This document shows positions 1-5,085 of a DNA stretch of 5,109 bases, one piece after another. The stretch covers positions 1 to 5,109 of the forward strand of contig JAEEVB010000180.1 in assembly GCA_016287065.1 (NCBI GenBank), written 5' to 3'. Within the stretch, counting starts at the first letter, position 1; every line of letters begins with the position of its first letter. The DNA comes from Muribaculaceae bacterium. GTDB taxonomy: Bacteria; Bacteroidota; Bacteroidia; Bacteroidales; Muribaculaceae. Position numbers and translations under genes: made by a program. The notes below the pieces were generated by a model. The model was not told where the DNA came from and searched no databases. It saw only the letters and a list, made by a program, of their open reading frames with translations.

Positions 1-10
1 TTTCAAGCAT
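1..10 (-). CDS. sufC: SufC, Fe-S assembly ATPase, first codons only
   Basis: The last ten bases read on the minus strand give ATG CTT GAA A, so the visible residues are Met-Leu-Glu. SufC proteins of Bacteroidales, as I recall them, begin with Met-Leu-Glu followed by a short strand, and sufC normally follows sufB directly. The start lies 39 bp beyond the sufB stop on the same strand, a usual within-operon distance. SufC is the cytosolic ABC-type ATPase that binds SufB and SufD and drives cluster assembly. Only three full codons are visible, so the call rests on position and order; the product cannot be verified from this window. Confidence 0.6.
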
Positions 11-49
11 ATAAGTGGTTGTGTTTTGTTGTTATCTGTATTAGTGTTG

Positions 50-1531
50 TTACCCTACGCTGCCCTCAAGCGAGATGCTGAGCAGTTTTTGTGCCTCGAC
101 GGCAAACTCCATGGGCAGTTTCGACATCACCTCCTTGGCATAGCCGTTGACGATGAGTCCCACGGCGTCTTCAGTGCTGATGCCGCGCTGGTTGCAGTAG
201 AAAATCTGGTCCTCGTTGATTTTACTGGTAGTGGCCTCGTGCTCCACCACGCTGCTGTCGTTACCCACCTCAATCACGGGGAAAGTGTGGGCACCGCTTG
301 TGGGGGTGAGCAGCAGACTGTCGCACTGGGTATAGTTGCGGCTATTCACAGCCTTGGGTGCAATCTTCACCATGCCTCGGTAACTGTTCTGGCTGTGTCC
401 GGCCGAGATGCCCTTGGAAACGATGGTGCTGCTGGTGTGCTTGCCCAGGTGAATCATCTTGGTGCCTGTGTCGGCTTCCTGCCGGTTGCGGGTGAGCGCC
501 ACCGAGTAGAACTCGCCGGTGGAGTAGTCGCCACGTAGCACGCAGCTTGGATACTTCCAGGTGATGGCGCTACCTGTCTCGACTTGTGTCCATGATAGTT
601 TGGAGTGATCGCCACGGCACAAGCCACGCTTGGTCACCAGGTTGTATATGCCGCCGCGGCCGTCCTTGTCGCCAGGATACCAGTTCTGCACGGTGCTGTA
701 CTTCACCTCTGCACGGTCCTCGACCACAATCTCTACAATAGCTGCGTGCAGCTGGTTCTCGTCGCGCATGGGGGCAGTGCAGCCCTCGAGGTAAGAGACA
801 TAGGCATCGTCGTCGGCCACGATGAGGGTGCGCTCGAACTGACCCGTTTCGGCAGCATTGATGCGAAAGTAGGTGGAGAGTTCCATGGGGCATCGCACAC
901 CCTTGGGGATGTAAACGAACGAGCCATCGCTGAACACGGCAGAGTTGAGCGCGGCAAAGAAGTTATCGGTGTAAGGAACGACCGAACCCAGGTATTTCTT
1001 CACCAGGTCGGGATAGTCTTTCACCGCTTCGCTGATGGAGCAGAAAATGACGCCCAGTTCGGCGAGTTTCTCGCGATAGGTGGTGCGCACGCTCACGCTG
1101 TCCATCACGGCGTCGACGGCCATGCCACTCAGTCGCATCTGCTCTTCGAGGGGAATGCCTAGCTTGTCGAAGGTCTTTTTGACTTCGGGGTCAATCTCCT
1201 TGGGGGCATCTTCCTTCTTCTTAGGGGCGGCATAGTAGCTGATGGCCTGATAGTCGATTTCGGGCAGGGTGACATGGCCCCAGGTGGGCATCTTGAGGGT
1301 GAGCCAGTAGCGATAGGCCTTGAGTCGGAACTCAAGCAGCCACTCGGGCTCGCCTTTGAGACGCGAAATGAGACGCACCACATCCTCGTTCAGCCCCTTG
1401 GGGATGACATGGGTGTCGACATCGGTCACAAAGCCATACTTATACTCCTCTTGCGCCGCCGACTGCAGAATCTGCTCACTGTCGGGCTGCTGAGGGGTGG
1501 GAGTCTTTTCGTCTTTATTATTGTTGTTCAT
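50..1531 (-). CDS. sufB: SufB, Fe-S cluster assembly scaffold subunit
   Basis: This 493-residue protein is close in length to E. coli SufB (495). SufB is the cytosolic scaffold of the SufBCD complex, where sulfide and iron are assembled into Fe-S clusters. The family signature is clear: the GLNEDVVR and EPEWLLEFRLKAY segments (residues 47-73), the YYAAPKKK segment near 99-106, and the beta-helix core. Residues matching those shown to matter in E. coli are present: Cys251 (in LEGCTAP), Gln282 and Trp284 (in VQNWYPG), Cys403 (in YTQCDS) and Glu430-His431-Glu432 (in VVEHEATTSK). The ATG at 1531 was chosen; a TTG at 1552 would add seven residues and overlap the cvpA stop by 4 bp, but it is a weaker codon and the extra residues are not conserved. 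The first 20 or so residues are a variable Asn/Gln/Pro-rich tail. The gene lies 17 bp after cvpA and before sufC, so it is almost certainly co-transcribed with both. Confidence 0.98.
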   Translation of the reverse strand: MNNNNKDEKTPTPQQPDSEQILQSAAQEEYKYGFVTDVDTHVIPKGLNEDVVRLISRLKGEPEWLLEFRLKAYRYWLTLKMPTWGHVTLPEIDYQAISYYAAPKKKEDAPKEIDPEVKKTFDKLGIPLEEQMRLSGMAVDAVMDSVSVRTTYREKLAELGVIFCSISEAVKDYPDLVKKYLGSVVPYTDNFFAALNSAVFSDGSFVYIPKGVRCPMELSTYFRINAAETGQFERTLIVADDDAYVSYLEGCTAPMRDENQLHAAIVEIVVEDRAEVKYSTVQNWYPGDKDGRGGIYNLVTKRGLCRGDHSKLSWTQVETGSAITWKYPSCVLRGDYSTGEFYSVALTRNRQEADTGTKMIHLGKHTSSTIVSKGISAGHSQNSYRGMVKIAPKAVNSRNYTQCDSLLLTPTSGAHTFPVIEVGNDSSVVEHEATTSKINEDQIFYCNQRGISTEDAVGLIVNGYAKEVMSKLPMEFAVEAQKLLSISLEGSVG

Positions 1532-1548
1532 AGGTGTTGATTGTCGCT

Positions 1549-2115
1549 TCAAGGTTTCAGTTTACCTGCATCGTAAAGACTGTGAATCGAGTCGGTATAG
1601 GCTGGCAGTGCATCGGCCACATCGGTCTTCGAGCCCAGTAGCCACGGCACCGTATTGAGGGTGATGAACAAGGGCTTGTCGCTCTCGAGGCGCTCGGGGG
1701 TGAAGAGCTTGGCATCGGGCTTGTTCACGAAGAAGATGTTGAGCACAAAACTCATGGCGAGCAGCATGACGGCTGCACCCACCACAGCACCCAGCAGGCG
1801 GTCGATGGGTCCCAGCATGAGCGTGTGGGTGATACCCTTGAGGAACTTGCCCACAATGCGGCAAGCAAGGAACACCACGATGAACAGCACGCCCAGCGCA
1901 ATGGCGCTTGAGGTCTCGGCAGCCATGGGCCACTTTTGCCAGCCGCTGCACATGCCGCGCAACGCTTCTACGGCCTTGTCGCCCATAATCAAGCACACTA
2001 GGATGCCCAGCACCACGCCCACAATGGTGGATATTTCACCAATGATTCCACGTTTGAAACCATAGATGATGCCTCCTGCCAGCAGCACTAATATCACGAT
2101 GTCGATTACAGTCAT
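1549..2115 (-). CDS. cvpA: CvpA family inner membrane protein
   Basis: The 188-residue product has four hydrophobic segments, at about residues 3-19, 30-44, 70-88 and 106-129, as expected for the CvpA (colicin V production) family. Family features include the GFKRGIIGEISTIVG stretch after the first helix (19-33) and the PIDRLLGAVVGA segment (103-114) leading into the fourth helix. A soluble tail of about 60 residues follows, ending in ITLNTVPWLL and a charged stretch. CvpA proteins sit in the inner membrane; their biochemical role is unsettled, though in other bacteria they have been linked to colicin export, purine regulation and envelope stress tolerance. Here it is the first gene of the suf operon, 17 bp ahead of sufB and about 20-30 nt behind the predicted transcription start. 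Linking it to Fe-S assembly is inference from operon position only. Confidence 0.9.
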   Translation of the reverse strand: MTVIDIVILVLLAGGIIYGFKRGIIGEISTIVGVVLGILVCLIMGDKAVEALRGMCSGWQKWPMAAETSSAIALGVLFIVVFLACRIVGKFLKGITHTLMLGPIDRLLGAVVGAAVMLLAMSFVLNIFFVNKPDAKLFTPERLESDKPLFITLNTVPWLLGSKTDVADALPAYTDSIHSLYDAGKLKP

Positions 2116-2141
2116 TTTTCAGTGTATTCTAAAATGATTTG

Positions 2142-2173
2142 CAAAAGTAGTTATTTCTATTGAAATAAAGAAA
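2142..2173 (-). promoter_or_regulatory. Bacteroidetes-type promoter of cvpA-sufB-sufC
   Basis: On the minus strand TACTTTTG (2149-2142) matches the -7 consensus TAnnTTTG exactly. A TTTC (2173-2170) lies 20 bp upstream and matches the -33 TTTG box at three of four bases. The predicted start of transcription is near 2135, leaving a short leader before the cvpA ATG at 2115. The surroundings are AT-rich, as is usual. Confidence 0.8.
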
Positions 2174-2180
2174 TTTTAGG

Positions 2181-2194
2181 GTGCCAGGCGGCAC
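2181..2194. repeat. Inverted repeat between the divergent promoters
   Basis: GTGCC-AGGC-GGCAC is a perfect 5-bp inverted repeat with a 4-bp centre. It lies 7 bp upstream of the cvpA -33 box and about 48 bp upstream of the -33 box of the plus-strand gene. It could be a protein-binding site or a small hairpin. It is too short to assign to a known regulator. Confidence 0.35.
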
Positions 2195-2241
2195 TTTCTT
2201 GTCAATAAGTAGGTTTTTTCGTGTTAAAAATTGTATATATG

Positions 2242-2272
2242 CTTGTTATGTAGTAAAGTGGCATTATCTTTG
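2242..2272 (+). promoter_or_regulatory. Bacteroidetes-type promoter of the GYF-domain gene
   Basis: TATCTTTG (2265-2272) matches the -7 consensus exactly. CTTG (2242-2245), 19 bp upstream, matches the -33 TTTG box at three of four bases. Transcription would begin near 2279, giving a leader of about 50 nt. This placement supports the ATG at 2331 as the true start and rules out the in-frame ATG at 2181, which lies upstream of the promoter. Confidence 0.8.
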
Positions 2273-2316
2273 CTTTCAAAGACCGCGAAATTATTACTCA
2301 ATTTATAACAATTTTT

Positions 2317-2334
2317 ATGCTATTAGTGAAATGA
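2317..2334 (+). other. Five-codon upstream mini-ORF overlapping the start of the GYF gene
   Basis: In the leader, ATG CTA TTA GTG AAA TGA encodes Met-Leu-Leu-Val-Lys. Its TGA (2332-2334) overlaps the ATG (2331-2333) of the downstream gene as ATGA, the usual arrangement for translational coupling. It may be chance: the leader is AT-rich and the mini-ORF has no visible ribosome binding site. Confidence 0.3.
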
Positions 2335-3344
2335 CCTATTATTTTGTATCGAACAACGAACGCAAGGGCCCTTATGAATTAGAAGAGCTCAAAGCGATGG
2401 GTGTCATCACCCCCGACACCCTTGTATGGACCAATGGCATGCCCGACTGGGTCAAGGCTAGCGAAGTAGCTGACATGCAAGTAATTCTGAATCCCACTAT
2501 GGCAGCTAACGACTACTCGGCCTATCAGCCTCAGCAAGAGCCTGTGCAACAGCAATATCAGGAGCCTGTTCAGCCTCAGTACCAGGAACCTGTTCAGCCT
2601 CAGTACCAGGAACCTGTTCAGCCTCAGTACCAGGAGCCTGTTCAGCCTCAGTATCAGGAGCCTGTTCAGCCTCAGTACCAGCAGCCTGCACAGCCTCAGT
2701 ACCAGCAGCCTGCACAGCCTCAGTATCAGCAGCCTTATCAGCAGCCCTACCAGCAGCCTTATGAGGCACCCAAGAAAAAGAAATCTAAAGCCTGGCTATG
2801 GATTCTCTTGGGCCTGCTTGTAGCAGCTCTGGCAGTGATGGCTATCATGAACCCGAGCAAGAGCGACCATGTGAAGGCTATTGGCCAGGAAATGTCGAAG
2901 ATGTTTGACAAGGTCGGTGGCGAAATGGGTGCCGTGATGAACTTGATGGGCGACAAGATTACTCCTATGCTCGAGAAGGAACTTGATTACCACAACTATG
3001 TGTTCTTCTCAACGGTGACCGACAAGAAGGGTGAACGCCTGAGTTGGGGTCTGTTTGGCAACGTGTGGGCAACCGTCGATGAAGATGGCAAGCAACTTAA
3101 GGAACTGCAGGAGAGTCTCGACGCACTGAAGAATCTGGGCGGCTCGACAGACCTGGACACTTCGACCGGCGATGATAGCAACAGCGATTTCAGCTATGGT
3201 GACAGCAGTTCGGTGGCTACAACGCCTAACGACGACGACATTCCCGACCTGAACCTCGACGATCTCGAAAAGGAACTGGACAAGGCCGGTAATGAACTCA
3301 ACGATGCGTTGAATGACCTGCAGAAGGAACTTGACAATCTTTAA
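2331..3344 (+). CDS. GYF_2-domain protein with Q/P/Y repeat linker, one TM helix and acidic C-terminal region
   Basis: The product has 337 residues. Residues 3-50 resemble the GYF_2 (DUF4339) domain: an aromatic start (YYF), GPYELEEL at 13-20, TPDTLVW at 27-33 and GMPDWVKASE at 36-45. Residues 65-145 form a low-complexity linker of seven QYQEPVQP-type octapeptides (75-130) and then three QQPY units. A basic KKKKSK cluster (148-153) precedes a single transmembrane helix (about 154-173), so by the positive-inside rule the GYF domain and linker are cytoplasmic and the C-terminal half is periplasmic or outside. That half has a small predicted domain (about 180-265) with a NYVFFST...LSWGLFGNVWATV segment at 222-249, then a Ser/Asp-rich spacer and an acidic heptad-like helix (303-337). 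GYF domains elsewhere bind proline-rich peptides. The gene has its own promoter and terminator, so it is probably monocistronic. Function unknown. Confidence 0.9.
   Translation: MTYYFVSNNERKGPYELEELKAMGVITPDTLVWTNGMPDWVKASEVADMQVILNPTMAANDYSAYQPQQEPVQQQYQEPVQPQYQEPVQPQYQEPVQPQYQEPVQPQYQEPVQPQYQQPAQPQYQQPAQPQYQQPYQQPYQQPYEAPKKKKSKAWLWILLGLLVAALAVMAIMNPSKSDHVKAIGQEMSKMFDKVGGEMGAVMNLMGDKITPMLEKELDYHNYVFFSTVTDKKGERLSWGLFGNVWATVDEDGKQLKELQESLDALKNLGGSTDLDTSTGDDSNSDFSYGDSSSVATTPNDDDIPDLNLDDLEKELDKAGNELNDALNDLQKELDNL
2553..2762 (+). repeat. In-frame 24-bp tandem repeats, then 12-bp repeats
   Basis: Seven 24-bp units start at 2553, 2577, 2601, 2625, 2649, 2673 and 2697. Units 2 and 3 are identical, as are units 6 and 7; units 4 and 5 differ from units 2/3 by one and two silent third-position changes. 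The first five encode QYQEPVQP and the last two QYQQPAQP. From about 2727 the pattern becomes 12-bp units encoding QQPY. The near identity points to recent expansion by slippage or recombination, and every unit keeps the reading frame. Confidence 0.95.
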
Positions 3345-3382
3345 GCCACATTTCGGCAATGACCGAATTGTGAATCACAAAG

Positions 3383-3414
3383 GGCTGCTCCCATCCTCGG
3401 GTGCAGCCTTTTTT
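3383..3414 (+). terminator. Rho-independent terminator of the GYF gene
   Basis: GGCTGC (3383-3388) pairs with GCAGCC (3403-3408). After one T-T mismatch, CCC (3390-3392) pairs with GGG (3399-3401) around a six-base loop. Six T follow (3409-3414). It starts 38 bp after the stop codon. Read on the minus strand the same hairpin is followed by only three T, so it would be at best a weak terminator for the convergent operon. Confidence 0.9.
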
Positions 3415-3441
3415 CGTGTCCAAATCAGCCTGCGGTTTTTC

Positions 3442-3897
3442 TCAGGCGCGGGTCAAGATGTCGTGGTTAGCATCACGCAAGAATGCAAGCATGAGTTGTG
3501 CCGAGTATTTACGCCATGCTGTGGCATGGTAGTCGTCAATCCCGCTATAGCAGCGCATGAGTGCATAGGCGGCAAAGGCATTCTCCAGTATCTGTTTCAA
3601 TTGAGTGGGCAATGCCTCGTCGAAGGGATGGCGGAAACTGAAAGTGAGCCTGATGTTGGCATGCTCAATGTTGGGGTTGAAATTGGCAAATGAAATGTAG
3701 CCCATAGCCTTTGCTGTGAGTAGGTCGTAGGCCTCTTTCACTTTAAGTGTGATTAACCGGCGGTTGTCGGGGGTGATGCGGTAGAGTTTTGGATTGTGTA
3801 CACAGTGCCAAGCGCTTTGTGCGCAAATGCTGTTGATGACATCGTCGAGATCGATGCTGACTTCTAGTGTGTAGATGTTGTTGTTTTGTGGTTCCAT
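3442..3897 (-). CDS. Hypothetical protein, 151 aa, second gene of a two-gene operon
   Basis: I do not recognise the family. The 151-residue product is soluble-looking, with no signal peptide or membrane segment. It starts with a strand-like IYTLEVSIDL segment (8-17), then what looks like a helix (DDVINSICAQSAWHC, 18-32), a LYRITPDNRRLITLKVKEAYDLL region (38-60), a FNPNIEHANIRLTFSFR strand region (73-89) and a helical C-terminus rich in Ala, Tyr and Leu (97-141). It has three Trp and four Cys-or-His-rich points, but no spaced metal-binding motif. The ATG at 3897 is the first in frame and lies 24 bp after the stop of the upstream gene, with no promoter between, so the two are probably co-transcribed. 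Codon use does not stand out from the neighbours. That this is a real gene is supported by the long open frame and the operon setting; function is unknown. Confidence 0.75.
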   Translation of the reverse strand: MEPQNNNIYTLEVSIDLDDVINSICAQSAWHCVHNPKLYRITPDNRRLITLKVKEAYDLLTAKAMGYISFANFNPNIEHANIRLTFSFRHPFDEALPTQLKQILENAFAAYALMRCYSGIDDYHATAWRKYSAQLMLAFLRDANHDILTRA

Positions 3898-3918
3898 GGG
3901 TTTAGAGTTTAGGGTTGA
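3898..3918. repeat. Three 7-bp telomere-like units in the intergenic spacer
   Basis: On the plus strand GGGTTTA, GAGTTTA and GGGTTGA follow each other; on the minus strand this reads as CCCTAAA-like units just before the ATG at 3897. They fill nearly the whole 24-bp spacer between the two small genes, where a ribosome binding site would be expected. Confidence 0.55.
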
Positions 3919-3921
3919 TGA

Positions 3922-4362
3922 TTAGGCTACGTGCAACTGATTGAGCCTGAGGTTGCGTCGCTCACGGCTGGCTCGATAGGTGTTCCAATAGGCATAGTCG
4001 GGATTGATGAAATAGCTTGATGCTCGGCCATGTAGTAACACAAAGTCGAGGGCAGCGGCAATGGAGACGTTGTGGTTTCCTCTCACATCACGCACTTGCT
4101 GTGCCAGTTCGAGCCAAAAGGCGCGTTTGATGGGTGATTTTACAGGTACAATGTTTTGGTTGAGAATCTTGCACACTACAGGGTAGGCACGGTCGAAACT
4201 CACATTGTAGCGTGGTCGGCCCTGTTTGAGGGCACACTCGATGGCTGCCCTTCGGGCATTTTTCACGCCCGCAGCAAGCATGAGTTGCAGGGCGTCGTGA
4301 TAGAGGTCGAGAAACTCGCTGTCGCGAGTCATTCGGTTTTGTGTTTTTCCGTTGATATTCAT
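3922..4362 (-). CDS. Hypothetical protein, 146 aa, with probable internal duplication
   Basis: I cannot name a family. The protein is basic, soluble-looking and mostly helical. Residues 41-60 and 105-125 look like two copies of one unit: A-[IL]-[ED]-x-[AV]-L-x-x-G-R, followed after a short step by Y-N-V-S-F-D-R-A-Y (52-60) and Y-F-I-N-P-D-Y-A-Y (117-125). Each unit is preceded by an aromatic/leucine-rich helix (from about 17 and 82). This suggests two tandem helical modules, and with the Arg-rich tail (RASRERRNLRLNQ, 130-142) DNA or RNA binding is possible, but no helix-turn-helix can be assigned with confidence. The ATG at 4362 is favoured because it lies about 38 nt from the predicted transcription start; Met11 is an alternative. 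It is the first gene of the pair with the 151-aa gene. Confidence 0.75.
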   Translation of the reverse strand: MNINGKTQNRMTRDSEFLDLYHDALQLMLAAGVKNARRAAIECALKQGRPRYNVSFDRAYPVVCKILNQNIVPVKSPIKRAFWLELAQQVRDVRGNHNVSIAAALDFVLLHGRASSYFINPDYAYWNTYRASRERRNLRLNQLHVA

Positions 4363-4406
4363 CTTATTCTTTGTTTAAAAAGGTTGTAGAAATAATTAAT
4401 ACGGTG

Positions 4407-4438
4407 CAAAGATAATGCAAGAAATGGTAAAATGCAAA
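4407..4438 (-). promoter_or_regulatory. Near-perfect Bacteroidetes promoter of the two-gene operon
   Basis: On the minus strand TTTG (4438-4435), 20 bp, then TATCTTTG (4414-4407) matches both consensus boxes exactly. Transcription should begin near 4400, about 38 nt before the ATG at 4362. It is the best promoter match in the window, implying the pair is well transcribed unless repressed. Confidence 0.88.
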
Positions 4439-4453
4439 TATTTATGGTAAAAT
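4424..4453. repeat. 10-bp direct repeat flanking the -33 box, operator candidate
   Basis: ATGGTAAAAT occurs at 4424-4433 and again at 4444-4453, exactly 20 bp apart, about two helical turns. One copy lies in the spacer between the promoter boxes and the other just upstream of the -33 box. A related ATGCAA is also doubled (4415-4420, 4432-4437). The placement fits an operator, but AT-rich sequence makes chance repeats more likely. Confidence 0.4.
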
Positions 4454-4492
4454 TACTATTTTTATAGTCGCATACTCGGGATGGATGAAATT

Positions 4493-4537
4493 TTTTGGAA
4501 AGGCGGGAACGGTGGGAAAAACGGGAAATCGTGGAAA
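4493..4537. repeat. 9-bp tandem array, NNNGGGAAA type, five units
   Basis: Five consecutive 9-bp units start at 4493, 4502, 4511, 4520 and 4529, each close to NNNGGGAAA (the first and last have TGG in place of GGG). Positions 4513-4538 are matched at 23 of 26 bases by 4645-4670, with two C-to-T differences and one terminal difference, so a related copy lies 132 bp downstream. Confidence 0.75.
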
Positions 4538-4539
4538 TC

Positions 4540-4566
4540 ATCAGTTTTCAGTAATCAGTTTTCAGT
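4540..4566. repeat. 13-bp direct repeat ATCAGTTTTCAGT
   Basis: ATCAGTTTTCAGT occurs at 4540-4552 and 4554-4566, separated by a single A (14-bp period). CAGTTTTCAGT-type repeats turn up in intergenic DNA of several phyla; no function is assigned here. Confidence 0.8.
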
Positions 4567-4681
4567 TCTAGATAATATAGCCGTTCTAGTTGTTCTAGTC
4601 TCTCTAGATGTTCTAGATGGGATGGATGGGAATGATGAAGCGGTTGGGAAAAATGGGAAATTGTGGAAAATTGAGAAAAGT
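4565..4681. repeat. 9-bp tandem array, TTCTAG type passing in phase into GGGAAA type
   Basis: GTTCTAGAT-like units start at 4565, 4583, 4592, 4601 and 4610, with one degenerate unit at 4574. The same 9-bp step continues through 4619, 4628, 4637, 4646, 4655, 4664 and 4673, where the units become GGGATGGAT-like and then GGGAAAAAT-like. About 117 bp thus keep one 9-bp phase while the unit sequence changes. Confidence 0.7.
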
Positions 4682-4860
4682 CGCAATGCCTTTGGCACCG
4701 CATGCCGGCCTGATGGCCGACTTTTGCTTTGCGATGGTGCTGCGCTTCGCTTGCCCTTCGGGGTTACGATGAGTTTTGCTGCCGTTGGCACTGCACGCTT
4801 CGCTATCGCTCAACTCGTGCTGCAAAATCATCGTGAGCATGATATGGTTCCGTTCGGTCG

Positions 4861-4894
4861 CGAGCACTTCGTGGTTCTCGAGCACTTCGTGGTT
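4861..4894. repeat. 16-bp direct repeat at 18-bp period
   Basis: CGAGCACTTCGTGGTT occurs at 4861-4876 and 4879-4894, exactly 18 bp apart. The period is twice the 9-bp step of the neighbouring arrays. Confidence 0.85.
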
Positions 4895-4910
4895 GCGTTT
4901 TTTGGGCGGT

Positions 4911-5024
4911 GGACAGGGCACGCCCCCTGCACGGCGCGAAAGGACGGACAGGGCACGCCCTGTCCCTACAATTCTCGGAGGTCTCGGAGAACTCGGAGTT
5001 CTCGGAAGGACGGACAGGGCACGC
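4911..5024. repeat. Three copies of GGACAGGGCACGC, one a full palindrome
   Basis: Copies begin at 4911, 4946 and 5012. The middle copy extends to GGACAGGGCACGCCCTGTCC (4946-4965), a perfect 9-bp inverted repeat around a 2-bp centre. The first keeps GGACAGGGCACGCCC and the third GGACAGGGCACGC. The second and third also share an upstream AAGGAC. Palindromic intergenic repeats of this style are known in Bacteroidota and other phyla; I infer they are dispersed through the genome. Confidence 0.8.
4972..5007. repeat. 9-bp tandem array, TTCTCGGAG type, four units
   Basis: Units TTCTCGGAG, GTCTCGGAG, AACTCGGAG and TTCTCGGAA start at 4972, 4981, 4990 and 4999. The last seven or so bases of each are nearly constant while the first two vary. 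The array lies between the second and third copies of the GGACAGGGC element. Confidence 0.85.
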
Positions 5025-5085
5025 GCTGAGAATCTGGGCCGGGCTGCGCCAGGGAAATCTTTCATAATTGTTTGCTCTCGCCGCG

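Noticed and set aside
605..1162. Long plus-strand open frame opposite sufB
   Set aside because: It is antisense to a highly conserved gene, with no promoter or domain; a codon-bias shadow.
1532..1552. TTG start giving SufB seven more residues and a 4-bp overlap with cvpA
   Set aside because: The ATG at 1531 is a stronger start and the extension is not part of the family; it cannot be fully excluded.
2181..2330. An upstream in-frame start that would add 50 residues to the GYF protein
   Set aside because: It begins upstream of the promoter at 2242-2272, and the added residues do not resemble a signal peptide or part of the GYF domain.
2553..2762. CRISPR array
   Set aside because: The 24-bp units are directly adjacent with no spacers and encode an in-frame QYQEPVQP repeat inside a gene.
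4706..4730. Terminator-like hairpin CGGCC-TGAT-GGCCG followed by a T-rich stretch
   Set aside because: The stem is only 5 bp, the T run is broken by ACTTTTGC, and no plus-strand gene lies upstream to terminate.
4481..5029. A 182-codon open frame on the plus strand
   Set aside because: It mostly translates the tandem repeats, has no promoter or plausible domain, and shows no protein-like composition.
4613..5065. A 150-codon open frame on the minus strand
   Set aside because: It runs through the same repeats (giving a doubled NHEVLE pattern), with Arg/Pro/Ser-rich low-complexity ends and no recognised domain.
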